From Hemicentrotus pulcherrimus (Eukaryota > Echinodermata > Echinoidea > Camarodonta > Strongylocentrotidae), in NCBI GenBank assembly GCA_003118195.1, contig BEXV01000244.1:119946-163708 (forward strand): a stretch of DNA of 43,763 nt, given 5' to 3'. A program made the translations under genes and the position numbers. This document shows positions 32,573 to 43,763 of this stretch, piece by piece. The notes beneath the pieces were generated by a model. It saw only the letters and a program-made list of their open reading frames with translations. It ran no database searches and was not told where the DNA came from. Every line of letters starts with the position of its first letter. Position 1 is the stretch's first letter.

Positions 32573-34129
32573 GTCTTGTTTGATAAAATTGTCATGTGCG
32601 TACAAAAATTACTTCTCATAAAACTCCTTTTTATACCTCACTTAACTCCTAACCTCTCTATCTCTCCTTTTTATATGTATTCTCTATTTCTTTCATATTA
32701 ATACAACATACTTTCAGACAGCAAAACGTACTAAATGATTGCAATACCCAACATTGGAGGCACTTTTAATTCCAAACTGATCGTTAATATCTCAAATGTG
32801 ATAGATAGTTCCCATCGAATGATCACATGGCTTTGTCTATATGTTACGCCTGTCAGACATCCATTTAGTTAAATCCAAGAAATTGAAATTTCCAAAGATA
32901 TCCTCAAATAATGGTCAAATTCTTACTGTCCTTTTAATTTTCTCTGTTTTAACAAAGTGATAACCTTTTTCTTTGCATCATGTCGTTATAACCTTTTTTA
33001 GGTGGCTAGCTCTTGCCTTTTAAAGCTGTCTGCTCGTTCGTGCATTGTTATTTCGTTGACTGTTGTGTCAATTTTGCAAATGCATTTTTTGTATAAATGA
33101 ATGGAACATATGTTAACTTGAATTATAACATTCGCTGACCTTTAACCTTTAAACTTAAGACAGCAATACGTACTCAATGATTACAATACACAAACATTTA
33201 TCTTAGCAGTGTGGAGAGAGCTGCTGGCGTCCTGTAGCATGGAACCTCTAGTCTCCCAGTCGATCCCGGGGCTCATCAGACCAATTGATGACTGATGCCC
33301 TGAGATTAAGGCTTCGTAAAGAGATGGTAATACGGAGACAAGCTCAGGGATGATGCGGCTATTACCAAGAGCGAGCGAGGAGACGATTGACCCGGAGTGG
33401 AGGGAGGAGAGATAGGAGGGTGTGACTTTAAGGGAGGAAGAGAAGGGGAGAGGGAGGGGGTGGAGATAGATGGAAATCTACAAAGAAAGGTGCTTTTATA
33501 GGATGTTTGTAACTTATATATCTGATGAGAGCCAGCAGGGCTTTTGAACTCATTATTATATTTCACAACAGATTTAGCTCCCGATATATCATGATAACAT
33601 ATCATGTAAAATAATAACTCGATAACCATGGTAACCAAGATGATTAGGAGTAGCATACCCATATCAGTAAAGGGCCTTTTCTTACCAAGATTTCTCGTTG
33701 CATCTTTTTTTCAAGAGCCTAAAAAAAAAGCAAAGCCAATCTACATGCCAACATTTGGCATATGCGGAGAGATCGGATCGATATATAAGGGGGAAAGGTA
33801 TGTCCAACACGAGTATGTAGAACGTCATTGCAAACTCTGCTTTTCGATGAACGCATATACTTTGATATTATGGTGATGAACATTTCACTAACATGTTAAA
33901 CGATAATGTGAGCAGGATAGTCAAAGATGTTGAACAATTAGGGAGGAGTTTTAAGGACACGGGAGAAGAAGAAAAAAAAGTACACCTCGCTTCCGTCTCG
34001 TTATCCCGGCTAAGATGATCGGGTGTGATGAGTTTTGGATGAGCCTTGTCTTTATAATCACTAGCCGAGTTTACACAGGTGATTTCTGCTTGGAGATTGA
34101 TACGGGAAGATATCGACACGTCATCGAGG
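32573..34129. other. Non-coding stretch
   Basis: The minus-strand 118-codon frame (33306-33662) has a short hydrophobic start and then Ser/Pro-rich sequence from purine-rich DNA. An 83-codon minus-strand frame (33868-34119) and an 82-codon plus-strand frame (33628-33876) are unrecognised. No gene called. Confidence 0.4.
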
Positions 34130-34390
34130 AGGCAGGGAGGAGGAGAGGAGCGGAAGGAGGAGATGGAAGATGATAGTGGTGATGATGAGGTGGGAGGAGG
34201 AGGAGAATCGGGAATGGAAGACGGATTGAACTACTTGTAAATGATGATAAAGAAAGGGAATGAAGAGTGAAGGGAGTAGGTGGTATACATCAGAGGAGGA
34301 GAGAGGGACAGGGAACAGCGATAGAGAAAAATAAAGGGGAAGAGAGAAAGATAAGTAGGAGAAAGGAAGAAAAATGGGCGGAAGGCACGA

Positions 34391-34442
<52 letters not shown>
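34130..34442. repeat. Purine tract with (GA)n core
   Basis: About 310 bp of strongly purine-rich plus strand ending in a pure GA run (34393-34440). Frames of 143 and 73 codons (minus) and 76 codons (plus) across it are simple-sequence artefacts. Confidence 0.95.
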
Positions 34443-34444
<2 letters not shown>

Positions 34445-35937
34445 GCGGGTTTGAAAAGAAAGTGTGCGTGAAAGACCGTTCAACAGGCCTAAAATAATAA
34501 GGGACATACAAAAGGAGAACTTGGATACTTGGTCGAGAAGAATATTTCCCATAAGATTATATTTAAAATAAAATAAAAACTATTTCAAAGAAAACATGAA
34601 GTAGCCCTAATGAAGTGTCGGGTAAGAAAGCGAATTTTTACCTTTTCAAACAGTTTAAAAGGCAGAAATATATTTTTGTTAAGATCAAATATATTGTTAA
34701 GTATATGAAACTTAGAAACGCAAAACAAGAAGATTTGAGATTATTGACATTTCAGTATTTCGTTCCTATTCATACTTTACTAAATTGTGTGTCGTCAACG
34801 TATGTCGTCAACTTTCTCAAGCATCGATTCAGTGCTAATTGTTGATTATGAAAATAATATGAAATTGTGATTTAAAAAAAAGCTTTATAGCTGAAAAACT
34901 GTTTAACTGTAAACATTTTGTAGAATTTCTATGCGCCCTTCATCCCTAATTGTTTTCCCTGCTTTTCCTACAGTATGTATCTCAATCCTTACGGCGAAAC
35001 TTGGAAAAATCAACAACAACATTCTTTTAATATAGGGTGTCTATAGCACAAAGGCATCCTCTTTACATTCAAATAAGTGTACGTGAAATCAAATCAGTCT
35101 GAAATTTTATTGCCCCGAAACAAGGGGTCAATTTCGATCGAGAAATGGGGGATGTAAGATCTATAAGAGACAGCTTCTCCTTTTACAGCCTGGAGATATG
35201 GGTTGCGAAACCATTTTCGGGGGCTGCTTATGTATGCAGCTCAGATTAGGAAAATAGAATATATATGTTTTTGCTCCACACCGATATGATAATGAGGGCG
35301 GCATGTTTTGATCTGGTGGACGGTAGAATGTTGATTTTTGGCCTGCATTCCAGATTGTGAAGTAGATTTCTCCAGGAGCTCACATGAGGAAAGAGGGGTA
35401 GTGGGAGAGGGAAAGGGAGAAGGGGTCGACGCATGAGTGTCGCAAAACGGGAATGAAAAGGAAGGAGTTTACTTTTCATATTGGTTTATTTATACTTAAT
35501 CTATGCAGAAAGCATTCACGTAAAGATTGTACAACCAAATTTCAACCCACCTGCGGGATTTATCAATTTCAGAATGGATGAATAAAAAAGAACTCATTTA
35601 TGTATGAGTAAAAGTATTCTACCGGTTTCAAAATAAATAACTCCTTATTCCTCCGTATATCGCATTATCACTATTACATGTCTAGAGAATCAATATCCCC
35701 ATCGCGCTTTTGTTCCAAAGATCAAATCACACAGGAGCCCTGTATAGAGAGATGCTGTTTCACGTATGATACAAAGAATAAACTTTTTTTTTTAAAACGT
35801 AAACCATTCCTTTAAAATAATTATGCCTCATAAAAAAATAATGATAACATATGTAAAAAGATGAAGACAAAAATGGTCGTTTCGTTGTTGATTATGTAAA
35901 ATCAAGTCTAAAATGTTATACAAACCTTTAAAGTCCC

Positions 35938-35943
<6 letters not shown>
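34443..35943. other. Non-coding stretch
   Basis: A 76-codon plus-strand frame (34615-34845) is Lys/Phe/Tyr-rich and begins with GTG. A 77-codon minus-strand frame (35246-35479) has no motif. No gene recognised. Confidence 0.4.

Positions 35944-36011
<68 letters not shown>
35944..36011. repeat. Long (CT)n microsatellite
   Basis: Nearly 70 bp of uninterrupted CT, the longest pure dinucleotide array in the window. Four overlapping frames on both strands are repeat translations. Confidence 0.97.
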
Positions 36012-36015
<4 letters not shown>

Positions 36016-36774
36016 ACCACATGTCTCCATCCCAAGTCTTCCACAATGCCAAGACAAAATGGCATCTGCATGCCAGTTGTAATTACAGCAAAATGAATTG
36101 GAAACATTTGAAGCATGTAGAATGGCCCATGAAAAACATCTCATTCCGACGACGAAATACAACGAAATAAAACAAAATAAAACAGGTCAACTTTCTGCCA
36201 GGAAGAACATCTCTAATTGAAAGACAAACATAATCAATAAAATAGAAGCAGAGGAATACCTGTACTATATCACCTGACTTACTTGGTATGTTTGCCAAGT
36301 GCTTTTTTGGTGGATCTCTTTTACAAAATGCAAGATCCGGGGGATGTTAATTTGTACGAACCATCTTCTAAAATTGAATAATCTCCTACAAACCACATCG
36401 ACCTTTTTCGACAATTGTATCAATGGTAGACCGCCTGCGTGCCTGTTTTAAGAAACCACTTCAGCTTGGCAGAAAAGGAAAAAGAGAGAGAGAGGGAGGG
36501 AGAGAGCAAAGGGAGGGGGGCTGGAAATTACGTTTTGTGGTCTGAAAGTACACGCGCGCTGCTCGATCTCCGTTGATTTTTTGCCTTTTTGTTTTGCTTG
36601 TATCTGACAACCCAAAAAAGCATTTGTCTTTTGACATTTTCGAGATGCCAGGTTCCTCTACGAGGCTAAAAACCATCTGATTTTTTGTTGATCAAATTAC
36701 TTTCGGCGCAATTAACTCTCCACTAGATACGGATCTAGAATACAACAGCTATATAAAAACAGTAGGCATGCATT
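36012..36774. other. Non-coding stretch with short purine run
   Basis: Imperfect (GA)n at about 36481-36513. Minus-strand frames of 71 codons have no motif. Confidence 0.45.
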
Positions 36775-37059
36775 ATGCATCTGCAGCGAAAAAAAAACCC
36801 TGGGTACACAGCTCTGGTGATGGTAATCAAGTACAGAGATATGATCAATTGTTTTCACTCTTTCTCCGGTACCATAACTATAATAGACATATGGGGCTGT
36901 TTCCGTGTAAAACAAGAGCTTTGTGCAGATATGTACAGATGCAATAGTAAACTGAAATTCCAAAAGTACATTAAGCTTTCATATTACCTCTACAGAACTA
37001 TAATAATGTTTAATTCCACGCTAAAGCTACCATCGCAATACTTTGGGAGACGCACCTAA
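36775..37059 (+). CDS. Unrecognised 94-codon ORF (speculative)
   Basis: ATG to stop, 94 residues with no low complexity. It contains a hydrophobic middle (GTITIIDIWGCF) and four cysteines (about residues 26, 42, 49 and 55), then a basic, aromatic C-terminal half (KFQKYIKLSYYLYR). An antisense frame of 83 codons covers the same DNA, so coding bias is not clear. No domain, splice or regulatory support. Most likely chance, recorded because it is one of the longest ATG-initiated frames outside simple repeats. Confidence 0.1.
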   Translation: MHLQRKKNPGYTALVMVIKYRDMINCFHSFSGTITIIDIWGCFRVKQELCADMYRCNSKLKFQKYIKLSYYLYRTIIMFNSTLKLPSQYFGRRT

Positions 37060-38211
37060 ACAATATAGTTTCCCCAATTTTGAATACGAATGTTCAAGTG
37101 CATCATCGTAATAACAGATTTAAACCAATACAAATGCAATTATCGAGGCCAATTTTACTTTAATTTTGAAAGCCCCTGTCCGTGGTACGGTGGCGAGTCC
37201 AGTAATACAAGAGAAGGGCATGCTGGTATGGGGTTAGTGATACCAATCTACGCTTGGAAGCCGCCTTTTATGAACATAAGCCAGTTTTAATTTTTTATTG
37301 TGTTGATGGAGGTGGAGGCAGAAGTACACACGAGGAGGTGGGAGCTAGAGGGAGGGTGGTCCATCACATGCTCGATGCACTACTCAGATTTAAACATAAA
37401 TAGTGGAAGAAATATAACCGTTGATTATCTGAGTAACGCTTCTACAGTGTATCTCTTCGTAAGTAATCTTCCTAGGCAACCGTACACCTCATCGGTATTT
37501 ATCTTTCATCTTTGCTGTTCAATTTTACTCCATATCTTATTTTACGCAAATCACATAAGGAAATAACAAATAACTTGTAAAGCCAAAAATCTACAAATTA
37601 CAAACTTGATCTCGACCACGCACATTAACTTATGGCACAATTACAACAAAATTAAATTACTTTCACTTTGATTTCCTCAGACTCAGAAAAAAAACGCGCG
37701 AAATTTTAGAAGGCATTTTTTGGTGGCATGAATCGGCGTTTACGAAGACGTGTGTTTGAATGGATCACGCTCTCGGTAGGGCGTGACAAAAAACACAAAG
37801 TCTCGGAGCCAAATGTATTTCGACTTTCGATTTTTCTTTTCCGCTTCCTGGACGACTAATAAAGCTCGTGTTATCACAAGGCCACCCCTCAGACTAGAAT
37901 AGATTAACCCTCTTAACCCCAATATACCATTATCATTATTCACAGTGTATGATCGTTCCATGTCAGAGATGGGGTGTGGTATCGAATGGAATAAGAAGTC
38001 GCTCTTGTGACGGGCAATCGGAGGAGAGGGGTCAGAATGAATATTTTTAGAATATGATTTGACCTACAAGTACTGAATGAAAGACGTAACTAGCGTACTT
38101 CCTTTAAAAAATTCTTTGATATTTAAACAAGATGGCGTTTTTAAAGATTAACATGTTTGGTAATTATTGAAATAATTAACAAAATTCCTGTTGTACACTC
38201 GACTTATTTTC
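37060..38211. other. Non-coding stretch
   Basis: Short frames at 37090-37290 and 37300-37566 are unrecognised; the latter starts with TTG. No gene called. Confidence 0.4.
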
Positions 38212-38233
38212 TGTGTGTGTGTGTGTGTGTGTG
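38212..38233. repeat. (GT)n microsatellite
   Basis: Uninterrupted TG run of 11 units. Confidence 0.95.
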
Positions 38234-39559
38234 AAGACAACATATTTGAGAACTTCGTCAAAGGTACATGTACATGCAAATACTTATTTTGACTACATTT
38301 CGGATATGAATGTCAAGTGACAAGATTCATTCCCATTAGCCAATCACAATCCAACGTACAGAAGCACTCATGTACATTTTGGAAGCTGATTGGTTTAAAC
38401 ATTGAGGACCTGTGGTCAGGGGCATATGCAGTCGAATTAGGAAACAAGTCCCCACAAAATCTAATGCAACATTGTTCTCTCGCATCAAATCTACCTCATA
38501 AGACGAGTTCCTCTATCCCACCCTCCCCTTCCATCCAACAAGAGTACCCCNATTTGTAAATCCCTTTTCATATTTTATTAATATGTTTGTCATTCGGTAC
38601 GCCCTTCCTCAAACCACTCACCCTTATCCTTCTCGACCGTTAAAACCACCAATGTATCTGATATATCACTCAATAATGCATCCATAATTACAACCATTCC
38701 TCTCAAACCTCAACACCAACGGATGTGATTCATTGCACATAAACACGGCAGCCGCATCTATCCAGGAGAGCTCTTGGGTAATCATTTTTCATCTACAGAA
38801 GAGAAGCAAGAGTCATTCGTGAAGCCAGAGCTAATCAATCTTGAGCATTAAAGTATGATTTATCATACACTCACTCGCTTATATCTCGATGATGCTGATG
38901 AGGGTGGTTAGGGTTTGGTTCCTGATTAAAAACTCGTTCACGGACACCGGTCATTGTATCTAATGCTCTCTCAATGTATGCTTTTTATTATTGCCCGGGG
39001 GTATAATCTATAGAACTTTGAGATTTAAAAAATGGTGCTGGTAATCAGCTTGAGAATATTGGTGAATTCAAACCTTGCAATCCTCTCGTCAGTGGAAGGA
39101 TAAGACGCTCTATTCCAATCCATGTGTCGTTGAAATTAAGTAGATTTTCATTTTGAATATATAGCACTCTATAAAACATTTGAATTTCTTCACATTACAT
39201 GACATCTTAGCTATTAAGTTACACCTAAATCCAAATGTAAATAAGTAAATGATCTCCAAAGCTTGAACCAAAGTTTTAAAACTCATCATAATCGTAATTT
39301 TGTGGAACTGGAAAGTTACTAAATGATGAATAGCGGGAGCATTTTAGAGATTTGAATTGTTTTATAAAATAATGTTGTATGCAAATCGGGCAGGAACATT
39401 ACAAACATCAATAGATTTATTTAAAAAACTTACAATGGAGACGATCATAGTTACATTCAGAGCTGTTTAATCTTATTTTTATTCTTAAGTTTAATAATTG
39501 GAAATTCTAATTTGCATTGTCGCAAAGTGTCCACATTAAGAGGGTGAATCGTCATTATT
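38234..39559. other. Non-coding stretch; one weak ORF
   Basis: A GTG-initiated 80-codon frame (38317-38559) has mixed composition and includes a single N at 38551. CCAAT-type words occur at about 38340 and 38388. A CRE-free, mixed-composition patch lies at 38870-38970. Nothing recognised. Confidence 0.35.
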
Positions 39560-39615
39560 ACGAACCGACGAATCCTTACATTGATATATATTTTATGACG
39601 GATTCATCGGTTCAT
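39560..39615. repeat. Small inverted repeat (16-bp arms)
   Basis: ACGAACCGACGAATCC (39560-39575) pairs with 39600-39615 (reverse complement ATGAACCGATGAATCC), 14 of 16 positions, around a 24-bp AT-rich loop. Probably a small hairpin or MITE remnant. Confidence 0.55.
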
Positions 39616-41929
39616 AAAACCGCCAACAAGCTGCTCATCACATTACAGTCATGAAAGATTAGTATATGAACATCCGATCTATTCTTGACTTAATGAGGCT
39701 AGAGTAATGCTAGATGGAATTAAGTTAAAATTAGGTTTAATATGGGTCCTTGGATAAACAGTTGCTTTCGCATGGGAATTGGCCGACTTTGCCTAAATGG
39801 CCGAACCAATGCCTCGCCCGTGATAATAACTTGGTTTCTGTGCATATAACTATATTTGATATAATCCTCAATGCATGGATTGGAGATTCAACATTTAAAC
39901 TTGAAACTGGATTCAGAAGCCATTCTACTATCCACAGTGTGGCTATACAATTCTTAATATTTACGACCGTGAAAACCGTTGGGTTTGCCCGTTACAGGCT
40001 AGGACCTCCCTTATGAATACCACAAAACTATTGGTACTTGTGAAGAGGTAAGAACGAAACAGAAAGATCGTGGACAAGAATAAAACGAAGTTACATAGAC
40101 AGATGGGACTATATAAACAGACAATTTAACCTGTCAAATACAGTCAGCGTCAAATTGCTTTCAGCGAGCAGCATAAATCAACGAGGGATCTATGACAATT
40201 CACAACGATGTGATGATGGTAGTCAGAGGGTAGATTATCTTGTTGAGAGTCCGGAGGATACTGGACGAAAGAGAAGTGCGCTGAACTTGAAGAATAAAGA
40301 AATGAGAAATGGATTTAAAATGACCTTTTTTATTTCCTCCAAAAAAATAGAGGAAATGAGGAGACATATTGGAAGGAAGAGCTAAATGAACAGAGAAACA
40401 GTCTGGTGTTTATTTTCATTGTTGGATTCATCCGGTAGTTATTTCAGTTTCGAATGGGTGATTACGCTGTAAATAGAAATGTTTAGTCGCAATGAATGAG
40501 GGAGCTTCCTATGAACTGTGACAGCAATCTGAATATCACAACCCCCTCAAAGTGACCGATAGGAGTCAAAATCAGATATGCTGTTTATCATTACGTTATC
40601 CTGGTGTGAACGTGATTTTATCATTCTTCCTATAGTGTCTAGAGCACATGACATACTATGTTATGTTTATCTTGAGTTTACCGTGACGATTCAGAAACAA
40701 ATCTCTGGGGTTATTATGAGTGCTCCGTTGTATAAAACATGACTGATTTACAGTAAGATACATATCTGTGGAATAGCACAGCTAGTGCTAAAAAATAAGA
40801 CAACGAAGTTCCCATGTGTATGCTTTGCATGCGAGAAACATATGCTAAAGAAAATTGTATAACTTTCCAAAATGAAAAGTTTGAATGGTAGGGTGCGAGA
40901 GGGAAACGTGTAATTATTTTGGCAAATCAGACGTGATTTCTGTTTTGTAATTTGGTTTGAAGAACCATCTAGTGTCGCTGAGGGCGATATTTCACAAATT
41001 GTTGTCGTACGTACATATAAATGTTATTTCTAAAACATCCAAATTGAGATGTAGCGATTTAGGTATTAGATAATAACAACACAAACTCATTCTCTTTCAT
41101 TCGATATTTCTACTTGTCTCTTTTTCTCTTATAATATAAATGCAATTGCTTTTCTTTCACCTTTAGGNAACTTGACTCCGACCCACTGGGGCTTTCTTTC
41201 TATATAAATCATACAGACAAGCAAGCGTCATTTTACCAGTTTAATATTTAATGTTGCCTTTTTTCCCCCAAGTATCTCCCTCTCCATAACCTTTGGATTT
41301 ATTCCGCCTTATTCGGAGAAGAAATTAAAATAGTGTCCTTTTTTACACTAAGGAGACGAGAAATATGGCAACAAGAATTAAAAAAGGTCGTCTCTCGATC
41401 ATGACACCAACCGACCCTTTAAGAACACCAAGCAAACGTTGGTTCTTCCTAGTGTTGTGTGTTAACGGTATAACGTAACATGCTGCTCAGTGCTCTGGGG
41501 AAGCCGATAGAAAGTCAATGTGGAGTAATTTCTTTATCCCAGGCAATTGATTGTGAGTATCAATAAAACGTTTAGTGGGTAAAAAAAGGTAGAAGGTGTA
41601 TTGGATGAATATCAATTGAATACCTTCCCACTAGAGACTGCAGAGAGCTTGAGTAGCCATAGAGTATTCTTGAGTTAAGATCACGAAATCTTTTAAAGGT
41701 GGTATCCGTCGTTGAGTAACATGAAGGTTTTTTGTAATTTCTCCACATAAATCTACTTCATCAAAAATTAATGAAAAAGAACAGCGTGCTAAAATAGTTA
41801 TAGGAACCCTGAGTCTCAAGCAGTAAGAGAATTTCAAACTTAGGACATATTTGAAATTTCTTTTTAAAAATCATAAATTTCATATTGCGTATAATGTTCC
41901 CTTTTCACGTTAAATTAAATTACATGCGG
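39616..41929. other. Long non-coding stretch
   Basis: Plus-strand frames of 88 (39750-40016) and 76 codons (40155-40385; hydrophilic, Lys/Arg-rich at the end) and a minus-strand frame of 68 codons (41631-41837) are unrecognised. Single N at 41168. No repeat family identified. Confidence 0.4.
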
Positions 41930-42299
41930 ACTGCCATTTAAACCGATTAAATAGCCAGTCACTCGCTCGCCTATGCCAAAGTCTATTCAATGACATACTA
42001 ACGATAAATGACACAACCAATTGTCATAAGGCGATTCGAATTACCCACGGCTTTTAATGTCTATTCAATTATTCAAACCATGTCAATATCTAACCAGTGA
42101 ATATTTCTATTTAATGCCGTAAGTATTTAACACAATTAGGCAGAGCTGTAAACCAATTGTGCGACCAATAAAAAGGAACCCATGATGGCAAGGAATTTCA
42201 AGCAACAAAAAAAAAAAAGTATTTTATGCAGAAAAAACGTAGTACCGTAATTTGGAGGAAAATCGGAATGGTTGGCAGCTTTGATTAGGATATAAATTT

Positions 42300-42362
42300 A
42301 GCAGTGAGATTCGAATCCACGATCTTCTTAATTAAAGTTAATTAATCACACCATTTACCAAT
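42300..42362 (-). pseudogene. tRNA-like pseudogene unit 1
   Basis: Minus strand: a box A-like region TGGTAAATGGTGTG, a degenerate AT-rich anticodon region (TTAATTAAC), then GATCGTGGATTCGAATCTC. The T-arm is well preserved, but the D-arm and acceptor stem are not. Not expected to give a functional tRNA. Confidence 0.4.
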
Positions 42363-42430
42363 GTTTTTTTTTCTAATCAACGATACGTTCCATTCAATGT
42401 CATAAGCAGTTTACACAATCTACAAATAAG

Positions 42431-42502
42431 TTACATAACGGGATTTGAACCAACGACCTTTGCATCTCTAGATAAGAATTCCTACCACTCGTCCTTGTCG
42501 CC
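42431..42502 (-). pseudogene. tRNA-like pseudogene unit 2 (best preserved)
   Basis: Minus strand starts GGCGACAAGGACGAGTGGTA (acceptor 5' strand plus D-arm with a box A-like GACGAGTGGTA) and has AAGGTCGTTGGTTCAAATCC as the T-arm with box B. The total of about 72 nt matches tRNA length. The 3' acceptor strand (about TATGTAA) no longer pairs with GGCGACA, so it is a pseudogene or a tRNA-derived repeat unit. Confidence 0.5.
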
Positions 42503-42550
42503 TAAAACCAGTAATACATTCAAATCAAAGTATTGAAATGATCAACTTAT

Positions 42551-42618
42551 AAGCGACATAAAGAGACTCGAACCGACGACCTTCGCATTAAACCGATCTG
42601 CTCGAGTCACCCCTTTCA
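42551..42618 (-). pseudogene. tRNA-like pseudogene unit 3
   Basis: Minus strand ends GAAGGTCGTCGGTTCGAGTC then TCTTTATGTCGC. The 3' acceptor strand (TGTCGC) is complementary to the 5' strand kept in unit 2 (GGCGACA), whereas its own 5' half (GGGGTGACTCGAGCAGATCG) is altered. This cross-complementarity supports a common ancestor for units 2 and 3. Confidence 0.45.
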
Positions 42619-43261
42619 ATGTTAATTACAAAGCAATGTGAACACAATCTTCATAAGATATGAATATACAAACACAACCATGTCAAATCAGGCGAAAGTA
42701 CGCTGAGGCAGCGTTCTGTACGAATAATCCCGTGTTTTTAAACTGAATTTAGTTTATGAAGGTTCGACTTTTCATTGCTATATTGATGAAAAGCTTTCAA
42801 GTAGTATCGAACGATCCTTCATTGTCATGCCTTCGAGGGAAATCGGATCGATATCTCGCATATGAGAAAACAGTATTACGACTTGGCTTTGAAAAATAGG
42901 TTATAATTCTCAATATGTTAATATGACAGATAAAGATTGTAGGAACTATTTAATAATTTGACATTGTCGTGAATGTAGCTTATATAATTTCATGTTGGTG
43001 TGTCGTAAAGGTACTATAATATCGCATTTGCAGCCAACATCAAATTCTGTAGAACTTTGCAGGAATTATAATCATGTCACGATTGTCCTATTTGTGAAAT
43101 TTAAACGTTAGCAGCGTCCTAATATTCAAATTATGCAAGGAAACCCGTTTACTTTCTAGAATTCACTGTCAGACACTAATGAGTGAGTGACTGACTTCTT
43201 TTTTCTCTTTGGTAATAACAAACATATAATGAGTTGTAAAGGGTACATGAGCATGTGTCTG
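42619..43261. other. Non-coding AT-rich stretch
   Basis: No gene or repeat recognised. Confidence 0.5.
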
Positions 43262-43302
43262 CATCAATAACCCAATTCTTGTAATTATCATCAATAACCC
43301 AA
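43262..43302. repeat. Short direct repeat (CATCAATAACCCAA)
   Basis: CATCAATAACCCAA occurs at 43262-43275 and again at 43289-43302, a 27-bp period. Confidence 0.75.
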
Positions 43303-43739
43303 CATTCAACTGACTGAATCTTTGCGCAGCACGAAACGTACGACCATTCGGTACAAAGGTCTGAAAATCACACTATCACTTTAGTGATTGCGATCACTTA
43401 AGTAGATTCGACGAATAATGGGCGTTATTTTTAAACTTAAACATATTTTCAAGCCCTTTCCTTTTCAGCGAAGTTCTAAATTAGTATTATCTTCCAAATG
43501 CCGTTGGAATTCAACCATTTCATTTTTTTGGCCTGCAAATGGAACATAGTACCTTTAAAAGGTGCAACAAAAACCTATTACTTAAAATCTTAAGAAAAAC
43601 AGCAAACATTTATCACGGATTTGTAAGATTTTGTATTCAAAGTTTACTTTCAATAGAAATAAAAAATAACTAGATTATATGCCAATGGACAAATCTAAAA
43701 TCATGGATCATCGTAATGAAAGGAGAACGTTTAAAAGAC
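43303..43739. other. Non-coding AT-rich stretch
   Basis: No gene or repeat recognised before the terminal T run. Confidence 0.5.
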
Positions 43740-43763
43740 TTTTTTTTTTTTTTTTTTTTTTTT
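43740..43763. repeat. Poly-T run at window end
   Basis: 24 consecutive T up to the last base. The run may continue beyond the window. It could be the tail of a minus-strand retrosequence extending to the right or a simple homopolymer at an assembly edge. Confidence 0.9.

Larger units (their letters stand above)
41930..42618 (-). repeat. Degenerate array of tRNA-like units, all minus strand
   Basis: On the minus strand at least three, possibly five, tRNA-like units recur. Box B-type T-arm sequences are GGATTCGAATCTC (about 42307-42319), GGTTCAAATCCC (about 42440-42451) and GGTTCGAGTCTC (about 42562-42574), each preceded by A[A/G]G[A/G]TCGT. A weaker one (AATTCGAATCGCC) is near 42030-42045, and a 5'-half-like piece is near 41945-41970. 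The last three are about 125-130 bp apart. Shared 5' and 3' ends (GGCGACA at 42496-42502, ATGTCGC at 42552-42558) imply one ancestral tRNA-like sequence. Spacers contain recurring TTCAATGT and ACACAATC words. All copies are decayed. Confidence 0.6.

Noticed and set aside
34121..34552. 143-codon minus-strand frame with apparent hydrophobic segments
   Set aside because: Encoded by a GA-rich tract; Ser/Leu/Pro bias is the repeat.
38317..38559. 80-codon frame with mixed composition
   Set aside because: Starts with GTG, includes an N near its end, and has no clear splice or promoter support.
38900..38925. Telomere-like GGTTAGGGTTT
   Set aside because: Only one and a half units; not an interstitial telomeric array.
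1..43763. CRISPR arrays, operons, bacterial promoters
   Set aside because: No regularly spaced identical repeats with unique spacers and no clustered long ORFs; the texture is that of an animal genome.

Overview
Eukaryotic, probably marine-invertebrate, nuclear DNA that is AT-rich and almost free of recognisable genes. The best guess is an echinoderm such as a sea urchin, but this is inference from texture only: dense (CT)n/(GA)n microsatellites, short non-autonomous DNA transposons, tRNA-derived repeats, palindromic insertions and an assembly gap. No bacterial gene organisation is present. No open reading frame can be assigned to a protein family from the sequence. The window starts inside a (CT)n run and ends in a 24-base T run, so both ends look like assembly breakpoints.

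Layout. 1-4.4 kb: microsatellites, a pair of TTACGTCA sites, and a CpG-richer patch (about 3.3-3.85 kb) with a TATA-like box and a 49-codon ORF that begins like a signal peptide. 4.4-6.3 kb: two foldback elements (4448-4554 and 6002-6278). 9.2-10.45 kb: a hAT-like miniature element, a decayed tRNA-like sequence, a perfect 61-bp palindrome and a small minus-strand exon candidate. 11-13.8 kb: a homeodomain-site-like cluster, a 250-bp pyrimidine tract, an open stretch with protein-like composition, and a 258-bp gap. 14.0-16.0 kb: a CRE palindrome, a Tc1/mariner-type miniature element of about 0.52 kb with long terminal inverted repeats, and a promoter-like cluster (CCAAT, TATA, two E2F-like sites) upstream of a 34-codon ORF. 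16.7-27.1 kb: two more hAT-like elements, a 62-bp tandem duplication, a CAC/CAT repeat, a CTG/TTG repeat and two spliced-exon candidates on opposite strands. 28.5 kb: a 48-codon ORF with an N-terminal signal-peptide-like segment. 30-36 kb: large GA/CT tracts and a CpG-rich E2F/CCAAT cluster. 38-43.8 kb: a GT repeat, a small inverted repeat, and a degenerate array of tRNA-like units all on the minus strand.

Interpretation. The window reads as intergenic or long-intron sequence. The solid content is repeats. Every coding or promoter call is a low-confidence candidate that needs transcript or cross-species data. I found no coherent multigene system. The most unusual structures are the minus-strand tRNA-like array near 42 kb, the tRNA-like sequence beside a perfect palindrome at 10.2 kb, and the foldback at 6.0-6.3 kb.
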